Assembly (NCBI GenBank): GCA_024072375.1
Contig: CP099617.1
Span: 3,045,001 to 3,109,000 of the forward strand
Source: Sphingomonadaceae bacterium OTU29LAMAA1
Lineage (GTDB): Bacteria; Pseudomonadota; Alphaproteobacteria; Sphingomonadales; Sphingomonadaceae
Direction of reading: 5' to 3'
DNA: 64,000 bases
Both the position numbers and the translations under genes were made by a program. Every line of letters starts with the position of its first letter. The stretch's first letter is position 1. A model generated the notes under the pieces. The model had not been told where the DNA came from, made no database searches, and was given only the letters and a program-made list of their open reading frames with translations. Below, in pieces: positions 43,522 through 52,038 of the stretch.

Positions 43522-45315
43522 ATGATTCCGCAACCCACCCAAAGCGGGGAGGTCCGCCGCGAGGCGGGCCTCGCCGACCCGCAGCCGGCGGGCCTGCGCT
43601 GGCGTCACGCCTGGCGGCTGGCCAGCAGCTACTGGGCGTCGAAGGACTGGAAGTTTGCCTGGTTCGCGCTGCTGACGCTGCTCGTCCTCCAGTTCGGCAC
43701 CGCCTATATCCTGGTCTCGGCCAACAGGTGGGAGCGGAGTTTCTTCGACAGCATCGAACAGCGCAATGTCGCGGTGTTCGGGTCGCTGATCTTCGTGTTT
43801 TTGGGCATCCTGGCGATGCAGGTCGGCCTGATCCTGGTGGAGGGGTTCGTCGAGCGGCTGCTGTCGATCCGCTGGCGCACCTATCTGACCGAACGTTACG
43901 TCGATCGCTGGATGGCCCATAACCGCTATGCCGAGATCGAGCGGCTGCGGATCATCGACAACCCCGACCAGCGTATCGCCGACGATCTGGAGCGGATCAC
44001 CAGTTCCTCGGCCGGCGTGCTCAGCATCTCGCTGCGCATGGTCGGATCGATCGTGACCGGCATCAGCTTCGCGATGATCCTGCTGGAGACCGCTGCACCA
44101 ATCCGGTTCACCGCATTCGGTATCGCGGTGGCGATCCCCGGCAGCACGGTCTGGTACGCTGTCACCTTCGTGCTGATCAGCTCATGGCTGACCGCCAAGA
44201 TCGGATCGCCCTTCATCCGGGCATCGATGCGGCAACAGCACCGTGAGGCGGATTTTCGATCCGGCCTGATCCACGTCCGGCGGAACGCGCCTCAGATCGG
44301 GCTGGCCGGCGCGGTGTCGGTCGAACGCGAATCGCTGCGCCAGTCGTTCGATGCGGTGCGGCGCAACTTCCGGACCGTGATCTATACCTCGCTGGGCATC
44401 ACCGCGACGCAGAGCGTGTACGAGCGGCTGGTTACCGTCCTGCCGCTGTTCCTGCTGTTGCCGCGCTATTTCGCCGGTGCATTCAGTTTCGGTCAGCTGA
44501 TGGGCGCGCGCGATGCGTTCCAGCGGCTGGCATTCGCGCTGGGATACTTCATCCAGGCGTTCGAACGGATCGGCCTGCAGGTCAGTTATTTCAACCGCGT
44601 CAAGGGCTTGGACGACGCGATCGAGACCGAGCGGCCTGCCGGCATCACTGTCGGCATCGGTTCGGCAGCGGGCGTCGCGGTCGCCGCGACCGGCCTTATC
44701 CTGCGCCGGCCGCACGGCGAACATCTGGTCGAGGTCGGCGACTGGACCGCGCGCACCGGTGAACGTTGGGCGCTGCGCGGCGTGTCGGGTGCGGGCAAAT
44801 CGATCCTCGTCCGCGCGCTCGCCGGCTTATGGCCCGATGGCCACGGTCACGTGGCCGTGGCAGGGAACACCCAGGCGATGTTCGTGCCGCAGCGGCTGTA
44901 CCTGCCGCTCGGCGCGCTGAAGGCCGCGATCTGTTTCCCCGACCGGTCCGAGGCGCACGGCGACGCCGCGATCCTCGCACTGCTCGATCGCGTGCGGCTC
45001 GAACATCTGGCCGACGACCTCCACGCCGTGCGGATGTGGCAGGAGGAATTGTCGCCGGGCGAACAGCAACGAGTGGCGCTGGCCCGCATCCTGCTGCACC
45101 GACCGGCGTTGCTGGTGCTCGACGAGGCGACGAGCGCGCTCGATGGCGACAACGCCCGTCACTTCTACGACTGCATCCGCGAAACGCTGCCCGATGCGAC
45201 GATCCTCAGCGTGATCCATGATGCGACGTTGATCGATCGTCACACCCACGTGCTGACCATCGCCGAAGGAGTCGCCGTGGCGGCCGTGGTTTCCGGAGAT
45301 CGGCCAAACCGCTGA
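43522..45315 (+). CDS. YddA/SbmA-like ABC transporter, fused permease and ATPase
   Basis: A 597-residue half-transporter. The membrane domain (about 35-350) has the ABC_membrane_2 (SbmA/BacA) features SANRWERSFFDSIEQRNVAV, TERYVDRWMAHNRYAEIE and NPDQRIADDLERIT. The ATPase domain carries Walker A GVSGAGKS (420-427), signature LSPGEQQR (about 510) and Walker B LLVLDEATSALD. Relatives are E. coli YddA and mycobacterial Rv1819c; SbmA/BacA proteins import peptides across the inner membrane. It lies 20 bp after the receptor. Import of peptide fragments produced by the M16 peptidase is the natural inference. Confidence 0.9.
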   Translation: MIPQPTQSGEVRREAGLADPQPAGLRWRHAWRLASSYWASKDWKFAWFALLTLLVLQFGTAYILVSANRWERSFFDSIEQRNVAVFGSLIFVFLGILAMQVGLILVEGFVERLLSIRWRTYLTERYVDRWMAHNRYAEIERLRIIDNPDQRIADDLERITSSSAGVLSISLRMVGSIVTGISFAMILLETAAPIRFTAFGIAVAIPGSTVWYAVTFVLISSWLTAKIGSPFIRASMRQQHREADFRSGLIHVRRNAPQIGLAGAVSVERESLRQSFDAVRRNFRTVIYTSLGITATQSVYERLVTVLPLFLLLPRYFAGAFSFGQLMGARDAFQRLAFALGYFIQAFERIGLQVSYFNRVKGLDDAIETERPAGITVGIGSAAGVAVAATGLILRRPHGEHLVEVGDWTARTGERWALRGVSGAGKSILVRALAGLWPDGHGHVAVAGNTQAMFVPQRLYLPLGALKAAICFPDRSEAHGDAAILALLDRVRLEHLADDLHAVRMWQEELSPGEQQRVALARILLHRPALLVLDEATSALDGDNARHFYDCIRETLPDATILSVIHDATLIDRHTHVLTIAEGVAVAAVVSGDRPNR

Positions 45316-45385
45316 TCGTCGCCTTGCCCCCAACTTCGAAGATACAGGACGGGCAGCGCCGCATGCCCGCGAGAGAGGACGTGCC

Positions 45386-45709
45386 ATGACGAAAATCACC
45401 GATGTGACCGCCGCGACGTTCGATACAGCGGTCGCCGCCCGGGCCGGGCTGGTTCTGATCGACCTGTGGTCGCCGGGATGCGTACCCTGCCGGGCGCTGG
45501 CCCCGATCGTCGACGATCTGGCCGCGGACTTCGTCGGCCAGGTCGCGGTGTGCAAGATCGACGTCGATGCCGAACCGTCCCTGTCCGAGCGGCTGGCCGT
45601 CCGCGGCGTGCCGACGCTGGCGCTCTATCGCGACGGCAGGGAAATCGATCGCGTGCTGGGCATCCGTACGCGTTCGCATCTGTCGCAGTGGATCGAGGAG
45701 CATCTGTGA
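45386..45709 (+). CDS. Thioredoxin with CVPC active site
   Basis: A 107-residue single-domain cytoplasmic thioredoxin (no signal peptide). The fold landmarks are LVLIDLWSPGCVPCRALAP with redox cysteines Cys32 and Cys35, KIDVDAEPSLSERLAVRGVP with the cis-Pro, and TLALYRDG. The active site is CVPC rather than the canonical CGPC, which should shift the redox potential. Its stop overlaps the next gene's GTG start (GTGA). Reduction of disulfides in imported peptides before hydrolysis is an inference from context. Confidence 0.92.
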   Translation: MTKITDVTAATFDTAVAARAGLVLIDLWSPGCVPCRALAPIVDDLAADFVGQVAVCKIDVDAEPSLSERLAVRGVPTLALYRDGREIDRVLGIRTRSHLSQWIEEHL

Positions 45710-46545
45710 TCCGCGCCTTTCATGGCGACCCGGCGATCCGGTCCGACGTGATCGCCCGGCTGGAACGGCATGCCGATGCGGGGACGCTGTCGTTCGGTGC
45801 CAGCCACTGGGACGGCACATCCGGCACCCCCCTGGGCGTCGCGGCGGAAAGCGCTGCGACCGAGGATTATGCCGCGCGGTTTGGCTATCCGCTGGCGCTG
45901 GCCGGGCTGCTCGACCCGATCGCTGCAAGCGTTCCTGCCTCCGCCTGCGACACCGCGATTGCGTGGCACCGCTGCGTAAGGCCGGGGACCGATCTGTCAG
46001 ATGTCCCGCTGCGCATCCTGATTGATTTGCTGGAGCGGCTCGGCGCACCCGATCTGGCGCCGCGCCGCTTCGCCGTGGTGGTCGCCCAGCACCGTCGCGA
46101 GGCAGCCGGCTATATCGCGGATCGCGCCACCTGGACGCCGCTGCGCACCGCGATCGAGACTGAGGAAGCCGCCGCCGATGACGCTATTCGGGCGGCATTG
46201 CGAGCCTGCGCGCTGGCCTGTTGGCCGTTGGCGACCAGTCGTTCGGTTCTGGTCGGTCTGATCCACGACTGGGCGACCGCCATCCCCGTAGTGCCGGACC
46301 CCGATTTCGACGCTGTCCAGAAACAGGCGGCCGATGCGGCCCTCCACGCGCTGTGGGAGGAAACCCAGCCGCAGCGCGACTCTGGCGATGCAGTCCACCT
46401 TCCCGACCTGTTCCGCACCCGCCATCCCGAGCTGGCCCGGCGGTTCGAGGCTAATCTGTCATCGACCAACGCCGCCTATGCGGCGCGCGCCACCCAGCTG
46501 CCGACCATGATCCTGGCACACCTCGCCGCCGCCAGCGCGGCCTGA
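45706..46545 (+). CDS. Protein of unknown function in the M16/TonB/ABC operon
   Basis: 279 residues from a GTG that overlaps the thioredoxin stop by 4 nt. There is no signal peptide and no transmembrane segment, so it is predicted cytoplasmic. It is Ala-rich and mostly helical in character. Visible features are ASHWDGTSGTPLGVAAES near the start, AIAWHRCVRPGT, several Cys (ALRACALACWPLA) and a C-terminal HLPDLFRTRHPELARRFEAN. I do not recognise a domain. Tight coupling to a thioredoxin and position just before the M3 peptidase suggest it works in processing of the imported peptide. Confidence 0.8.
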   Translation: MIRAFHGDPAIRSDVIARLERHADAGTLSFGASHWDGTSGTPLGVAAESAATEDYAARFGYPLALAGLLDPIAASVPASACDTAIAWHRCVRPGTDLSDVPLRILIDLLERLGAPDLAPRRFAVVVAQHRREAAGYIADRATWTPLRTAIETEEAAADDAIRAALRACALACWPLATSRSVLVGLIHDWATAIPVVPDPDFDAVQKQAADAALHALWEETQPQRDSGDAVHLPDLFRTRHPELARRFEANLSSTNAAYAARATQLPTMILAHLAAASAA

Positions 46546-46575
46546 TACAGCAATCCGCGTCTTCGAAGGACCATC

Positions 46576-48600
46576 ATGACAGACCTGCTCTGCGACGTCA
46601 CACGGTTGCCGCCCTTTGCCGCCATCGTGCCCGATGCGATTGCGCCCGCGCTCGACGCCGTGCTGCGCGCGCATGAGGCGACGGTCGCCCGGCTCAAACA
46701 GGCGCAGCCCACCGCCTTTGCCGACGCATGGCTGCCGCTGGAGCGCAGCACTACCGCGATCCAGGCGTTATGGTCGTCGGTCTCGCACCTCCACGCCGTC
46801 GCCGACACCGCCGAGCTGCGCGCTGCCCATGCCGCGGGAGAGGCGCGGCTGGTCGCGGCGACAATGGCCGTGCAGCAGGATCGCGCGCTATACGACGTAC
46901 TCGCCGTACTGGCCGCCAGCGCCGATTTCGCGACACTTCCGCTTGCCGACCGCGGAGCGGTGGAGCACGCGATCCGTGACTTCACTCTCTCGGGGGTCGC
47001 GCTGGAACCGGATGCGCGTGCACGCTTCTCCACTATCTCGGTCGAGCTGTCCGAATTGTCGAACGGCTTTGCCAGCGCGGTGCTCGACGCGACGGAGGCC
47101 TGGACCGAGCACGTCACCGACGCGGGGCTGCTCGCCGGCCTGTCCGAGGCCGACCGCGCGATGCTGGCCGCCGCTGCCCGCGCGCGGGGGCTGGACGGCT
47201 GGGTCGTGACGCTCCACCAGCCGAGCGTGGCGGCGGTGCTGACCTTCGCCGAGGATCGCGGTTTGCGCGCCCGCGTCTACGAAGCGTTCGGCACGCGCGC
47301 GTCGGATCGCGGGCCCGATGCCGGACGGTTCGACAATTCGGATCGGATCGCCCGCATCGTGGCGCTGCGGCGCGAGGCGGCGGGGCTGCTCGGCTTCGCC
47401 GACCCGGTCGAATGGTCGCTGGCGACGAAGATGGCCCCCAATGCCGGCGAAGTGCTGGCGTTCCTGCGCAATCTGGCGGGGCGTGCGCGGGCCCCGGCGG
47501 AACGCGAAATGGCGGACCTGCGCGCTTTCGCCGCCGCCGATCTGGGCATCGACGACCTCCAGCCCTGGGACGTCGGTTTCGCGTCGGACCGGCTGCGCCG
47601 AGCCCGGCACGCGATCGACGAGGCGGAAGTGCGCGGATATTTCCCGGTCGATCGGGTCATGGCCGGCTGGCATAGTCTGCTGGAACGCCTCTACGGCATC
47701 CGTTTCGTCGCGCGCGACGACGTGGATCTGTGGCATCCCGATGCCAGATATTTCGACGCGATCGATGCCGACGGCACGGTCTTTGCCGGCCTCTACCTCG
47801 ATCTCTACGCCCGACCGGGCAAGCGAGGCGGGGCGTGGGTGGCGAACGCGCGCCCGCGGCTGGACGATGGAGCGGCGCAGAGCCTGCCGGTCGCCTATCT
47901 GGTGTGCAACTTCGCTCCGCCCAGCGATACGACGCCGGCGCTGCTGTCGCACCGCGAGGTCGTGACGCTACTCCACGAAACCGGTCATTGCCTGCACAAT
48001 ATCTTCACGCGCGTCGATCGGCCGAGCATCGGCGGGATAAACGGCGTCGAATGGGACGCGGTCGAGCTCCCCAGCCAGCTTATGGAGGATTTCGCATGGG
48101 ATCGCGGTGTCCTGACCGGCATGTCGGGGCATCACCCGACGAGTGCGCCGCTGCCACCCGACCTGTTCGATCGGATGATCGCAGCGCGTCATTTCCAGTC
48201 GGGCATGATGCTGCTTCGCCAGGTAGAGTTTGCGCTTTTCGACCTGTTATTTCATCTTGGCACGCTGGGCCACGATCCGATCACCGTGTTGGAAACGGTG
48301 CGAGACGAGATCGCTGTCGTCCGCCCTCCGGAATGGCATCGTTTTCCACATGCCTTCACCCATATCTTCGCTGGCGGCTATGCGTCGGGTTATTACAGCT
48401 ACCTCTGGGCGGAAGTGCTGTCAGCCGATGGTTTTGGCCGGTTCACCGAGGCAGGACTTGTTGATCGCCTCACCGGCGAAGCGTTCCGGGACGAGGTACT
48501 GGCTCGCGGTGCGACCCGGTCCTCGGCCGACAATTTTCACGCTTTCCGGCGACGGGGCCCCGATTTGGGTGCCCTGTTGGCGAGGCACGGGCTGGCGTGA
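46576..48600 (+). CDS. M3-family oligopeptidase (OpdA/thimet-like)
   Basis: A 674-residue cytoplasmic zinc oligopeptidase with no signal peptide. The zinc site is HETGH (467-471) with the third ligand Glu in EWDAVELPSQLMEDF. A helical lid domain fills the first 200 residues. Substrate-loop residues HIFAGGYASGYYSYLWAEVL, including the conserved Gly and Tyr, are intact. The size matches oligopeptidase A and dipeptidyl carboxypeptidase. As last gene of the operon (30 bp gap) it would finish degradation of peptides brought in by the ABC transporter. Confidence 0.92.
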   Translation: MTDLLCDVTRLPPFAAIVPDAIAPALDAVLRAHEATVARLKQAQPTAFADAWLPLERSTTAIQALWSSVSHLHAVADTAELRAAHAAGEARLVAATMAVQQDRALYDVLAVLAASADFATLPLADRGAVEHAIRDFTLSGVALEPDARARFSTISVELSELSNGFASAVLDATEAWTEHVTDAGLLAGLSEADRAMLAAAARARGLDGWVVTLHQPSVAAVLTFAEDRGLRARVYEAFGTRASDRGPDAGRFDNSDRIARIVALRREAAGLLGFADPVEWSLATKMAPNAGEVLAFLRNLAGRARAPAEREMADLRAFAAADLGIDDLQPWDVGFASDRLRRARHAIDEAEVRGYFPVDRVMAGWHSLLERLYGIRFVARDDVDLWHPDARYFDAIDADGTVFAGLYLDLYARPGKRGGAWVANARPRLDDGAAQSLPVAYLVCNFAPPSDTTPALLSHREVVTLLHETGHCLHNIFTRVDRPSIGGINGVEWDAVELPSQLMEDFAWDRGVLTGMSGHHPTSAPLPPDLFDRMIAARHFQSGMMLLRQVEFALFDLLFHLGTLGHDPITVLETVRDEIAVVRPPEWHRFPHAFTHIFAGGYASGYYSYLWAEVLSADGFGRFTEAGLVDRLTGEAFRDEVLARGATRSSADNFHAFRRRGPDLGALLARHGLA

Positions 48601-49208
48601 TGGCGAACGACCGTCTCCATTGCCCGGGCGGGATACGGCGGATCGAGCCCGATTGTACCCGCAGCGCCGACACCCATTCAATGAGATTGCAGCTACCACG
48701 GTATCCGGGCACTACCCCCGCACTTGAAGGATAAACGCCTTGATCCGACGAGCAGCCTCAAGCTAGCCTGGCGCGACCGTTCTCTCTGTAAGCATTTCGC
48801 AAAACCGCATTGGCTCCGATGCCGTGGTGATCGAGGCGTCATCGGGATCGACGGCGGTGCCGGAGGCATATTTTCCCGGATACCGGGTTTGCGCTTCGTC
48901 GCGGTAGTACCGGCTCCCTGCGAGGCCGCAACTCGACGCGATCCGCTCTTATAGTGGCGGCACTCATGTGGCCGACGATCTGCGTACCGTCGAACATGCA
49001 GCCGTATGTTTGGCCGATACTGGATGCCTGTCTCTGGCGAATCATCGTGGCAATGTCCGCCGGAGCGGGCGATACACCACGCTCAACGTCGGACGACGCT
49101 CAAGCTTGGCCGAAGGCTTGAAACGGGGCTTCGCGGGCAATACTCACAACACAGACGCACCTGCTCATCTTGAGCGCCGCGCATCAAAGATAGTGCAGAT
49201 CTGAACTG
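48601..49208. other. 608-bp stretch without recognisable gene
   Basis: Several short open frames exist on both strands but none has protein-like composition, a ribosome site or a family motif. The neighbouring genes converge on it, so it may hold terminators for both and decayed DNA. Confidence 0.45.
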
Positions 49209-49475
49209 CTACGACTTGCACATCGGCCGCCCGTCGGATGCAAGGCGTGGTGTCATCGCTCCCCTCTGTCGGCGTTCCCATAACAGATACTGGCAACCGG
49301 TTCCGGGGTCTCGCCAAACGCGAACTTCCTCGCCGCCGGCTCTTTCGCCGCGAACCTTGCCCTCAACGGTGGTCGCGTTGATCGGCGCCGACTCCAACCT
49401 GTCACATGCGGCCACGCCAACCGCACCGAGGATACAGAATGCCAGCGCTGATCTCTGCACGTCCAAGGCTCCCAT
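49209..49475 (-). CDS. Small predicted lipoprotein
   Basis: 88 residues from the ATG at 49475, with a GTG at 49505 as alternative start. A hydrophobic segment ends in a lipobox-like GAVGVAAC, giving a short mature protein. The tail carries VWRDPGTGCQYLLWERR and MTPRLASDGRPMC, a pattern (GCxYL, TPRL, DGxPxC) seen in small DUF6440-like proteins, though I am unsure of that assignment. Function is unknown. It lies about 175 bp after the phosphatidylserine decarboxylase gene on the same strand. Confidence 0.6.
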   Translation of the reverse strand: MGALDVQRSALAFCILGAVGVAACDRLESAPINATTVEGKVRGERAGGEEVRVWRDPGTGCQYLLWERRQRGAMTPRLASDGRPMCKS

Positions 49476-49649
49476 CGACTTGATCCGGGTGAGCCTAAGA
49501 TACACGTCCCATTATGCAAGCGCTACGCTCTTCCGCCGATCCGCACGTGGTGATGACGATTGTTGTCCACCAGCTTTCCGGCAGGGCATAGGCCGTTTCG
49601 AGCGTCAGCTTGAAAGTCTTCGCATCGCGGCTGACGGGGCGACGAACGC

Positions 49650-50501
49650 TCAATTCGCGCGTTGGCCCATCGGCTCGCCCAGGCGTACGGTCCGTTCTGG
49701 CGCCCAGTCTTCGTCGAACGCGATGGCCCCCTGTTTCCACAGCATCACGATCGTCGAGCCGAGCAGAAATCGGCCCATTTCCTCCCCCTTCTTCAGCACG
49801 ATATTCCGGTCGGCATAGGTCCACTCCGACGTCCTGTTGGTGCGCTTCGGATTGACCACACCGTGCCATACGGTCGCCATGCTTCCGACGATGGTGGCGC
49901 CGACCAGCACCATGACGAACGGGCCATGCTCCACCGAGTCGAAGGCGCAAATTACGCGTTCGTTGCGCGCAAACAGGTTCGGCACACCGCGCGCCGTGAC
50001 AGGGTTCACCGAGAAGAGCGTCCCCGGCACATAGATCATGCGCGTGAGCTTGCCATCACAGGGCATGTGCAGGCGGTGGTAATCCCTGGGGGAGAGGTAC
50101 AGGTTTGCGAAGCTGCCGTGGCGAAACTGATCGGCCAGTGCAGCGTCGCCGCCAACGAGCTGCGTCGTGGTGAAACGATGCCCCTTCGCTTGCAGGATGT
50201 GATGATCATCGATCGAGCCGAACTGGCTGATCGCGCCGTCGACCGGACAGACGAAGTCGGCAGCCGCGACCGCGCGCGAACCCGCTTTGAGGGGACGGGT
50301 GAAGAAGTCGTTGAAGCTCTTGTAGCTGCCGATGTCGGCATCCGCGGCTTCGCTCATGTCGACGGAATATTTGCCGACGAACCAGCGGATGAGCTGCGTT
50401 GTCATCGCACCCCCATGCGCCCTCGCGACGCGACCTGCGAACGTGGTGAGAAGCTGCTTGGGCAGCATATATTGAAGCAGGACCGGCAGGCGATCGGACA
50501 T
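49650..50501 (-). CDS. psd: Phosphatidylserine decarboxylase proenzyme
   Basis: A 283-residue pyruvoyl enzyme making phosphatidylethanolamine at the inner membrane. The LGST motif (247-250) is the self-cleavage site that turns Ser249 into the pyruvoyl group. The catalytic Asp (CPVDG, Asp88) and the conserved YHRLHMPCDG are present. The length matches proteobacterial type I Psd. The gene stands alone rather than beside pssA, which is unusual for alphaproteobacteria, where a shorter Psd next to pssA is common; this may therefore be an additional, acquired copy. Confidence 0.93.
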   Translation of the reverse strand: MSDRLPVLLQYMLPKQLLTTFAGRVARAHGGAMTTQLIRWFVGKYSVDMSEAADADIGSYKSFNDFFTRPLKAGSRAVAAADFVCPVDGAISQFGSIDDHHILQAKGHRFTTTQLVGGDAALADQFRHGSFANLYLSPRDYHRLHMPCDGKLTRMIYVPGTLFSVNPVTARGVPNLFARNERVICAFDSVEHGPFVMVLVGATIVGSMATVWHGVVNPKRTNRTSEWTYADRNIVLKKGEEMGRFLLGSTIVMLWKQGAIAFDEDWAPERTVRLGEPMGQRAN

Positions 50502-50659
50502 TGGAACCTCGAGACGTCGATACCATCCCTTTAGGGCATGAACCGTCAGGTCGACCTATGGAATGCGTGCTGGATGATGACGGGCGATCGATTGGGGGTC
50601 TTCGCGACGCGTATTGCGCCGACAAGCGTCGGTGTGCGGGAAGCAGCGCGTATGTCAGC

Positions 50660-51451
50660 CTAACGTGCCGCCCACCGAATAGCGTTGGTGAGAATGAGCC
50701 GGTAATTCGGGTCTTTATACGCATCCGATGTGTGGCCGAGCGCCGAATACAAGACGCGGCCTTTGGTTGATGGATTGGCCCAGACGATCGGATGCACGCC
50801 CATCGTCAGTTTCACGCCGGGACGGTAACTTGCCTCGTCGATCCTCGCGAGAACGGTCATTCCACGAGCTGCGGGATTCACATCGAACGAATACCACTCG
50901 TCTACGGGCGACCAGGGCAGCGTCACGCCAGCCATGACAGGATGATCGGGTTGTTCGACGACGATCCGGGCCGGCTGCAGCTGATCGGTGCCGCCGGGAT
51001 GGCCGATGAACGTGGTGCCGATCACCGTGTTCTTGTACCAGGACGCGGTGTGACTGTTGTCGCCGGCCGCGTGTAACGCCACGACGCCACCGCCCCGCGC
51101 GACGAAGCGGGCGAATGCGGCGCGCTGATCGTCCGTAAGGAAGTCGCCACTGGCGCTATTGAGGACAACAACGGAAAAGCGGCGCAGTTGATCGTCGTTG
51201 AAGATCGCGGCGTTTTCGGTGGTGTAGCTCGCGCGGCCCAGACGTTTTGCGATATCGGCAAGTATGGCGCTCGAACTCGGGATATGCTCGATGTGCCGCC
51301 AGCCATTGGTCTTCGACACGATCAAAACCGCACCACGCAAGCCCTTCGGGAGCTCGGGTACAGCGGTATCGTACGTGGCCGTCGGCCGATGGGGATCAGG
51401 CGCTGCCTGAGCCATGGTCAACAGGGCCACCAACGCCAGCATTTTGTACAT
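50660..51451 (-). CDS. Exported ThuA-domain protein
   Basis: A 263-residue protein with a short Sec signal (MYKMLALVALLTMAQAA). The ThuA/trehalose-utilisation fold, related to class I glutamine amidotransferases, shows VLIVSKTNGWRHIEHIPSSS, VVVLNSASGDFLTDDQ, GGGVVALHAAGD and a closing LGHTSDAYKDPNYR. The catalytic Cys of true amidotransferases is absent, as usual in ThuA. I take the ATG at 51451, preceded by GGGAG; the frame stays open far upstream but over a decayed gene. A role in sugar metabolism is suggested by the family only. Confidence 0.85.
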   Translation of the reverse strand: MYKMLALVALLTMAQAAPDPHRPTATYDTAVPELPKGLRGAVLIVSKTNGWRHIEHIPSSSAILADIAKRLGRASYTTENAAIFNDDQLRRFSVVVLNSASGDFLTDDQRAAFARFVARGGGVVALHAAGDNSHTASWYKNTVIGTTFIGHPGGTDQLQPARIVVEQPDHPVMAGVTLPWSPVDEWYSFDVNPAARGMTVLARIDEASYRPGVKLTMGVHPIVWANPSTKGRVLYSALGHTSDAYKDPNYRLILTNAIRWAAR

Positions 51452-51621
51452 CACACGATCTCCCGCGCCGAAAGATGGCCGTTGCATCAGCGCCGCGAGC
51501 ATACACCTGCGAAGTTGATCAATTAAAAGCAAAATCGGAAGCGGCAGAACCGCCGCGTGAACCGGCGGCCGGTGGCGATAATGCGGAAACCTGTGGTGAA
51601 TGATCGGTAGGGGGTCGATCG
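51452..51621. promoter_or_regulatory. Upstream region of ThuA gene
   Basis: AT-rich pieces (gatcaattaaaagcaaaatc near 51518) make this the likely promoter region of the ThuA-domain gene; no exact boxes can be assigned. Confidence 0.3.
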
Positions 51622-51860
51622 TCACGGACGTGGTTGGACGGGTCGACCTTGACGTTGGGCGTGCAGCTCTTGCCATGTCAGATCGAATTGCTGCAGATAC
51701 TTGTGCAGGCGATCGGCATCGTTGGACGACACGCGCTTTGGCCAGTGACGCTGCGAACAGCGAGCGGCTGCAGCGGCAGGTATTCACGATCTGGGAGAAT
51801 TGGACGCGGTCGAACAGGTCAAGCGCGGCGACGCGGTCCGGCGGCACGAGGCCGCCAGCC
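51622..51860 (-). pseudogene. rtcR: 3' remnant of rtcR (RNA-repair operon regulator)
   Basis: On the minus strand one frame reads VAALDLFDRVQFSQIV and CRCSRSL, then continues in another frame as RVSSNDADRLHKYLQQFDLT and QELHAQRQGRP, ending at TGA 51622-51624. This is the characteristic C-terminal region of RtcR, the sigma-54-dependent activator of rtcBA. A deletion of several codons after SRSL and a frameshift break it. The ATPase and CARF-like sensor parts are missing, and no rtcB or rtcA gene is nearby. Confidence 0.7.
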
Positions 51861-52038
51861 GTCGTCCGCCGCCGGTCCTGCGTCGGTGAGCTCGCTTTGC
51901 TTGTGCCCGGGACGGAGGCACTTGCCCTAATCTGCCGCATGGGTGGACCACCGGAGGCGCGGCAAGGCGCTGTTATGGTGGTCTGGATGTCACGTGAGCG
52001 GCGATCGATCCTGCCGCGGCCTGCGTGGCGAGAAGCCC
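51861..52038. other. Gap between rtcR remnant and HD-GYP gene
   Basis: I see no recognisable feature in these 178 bases; they may be further decayed rtcR sequence. Confidence 0.3.

Noticed and set aside
48724..49204. Short open frames in the gap after the M3 peptidase
   Set aside because: No motif, biased composition, no start signals; treated as non-coding.
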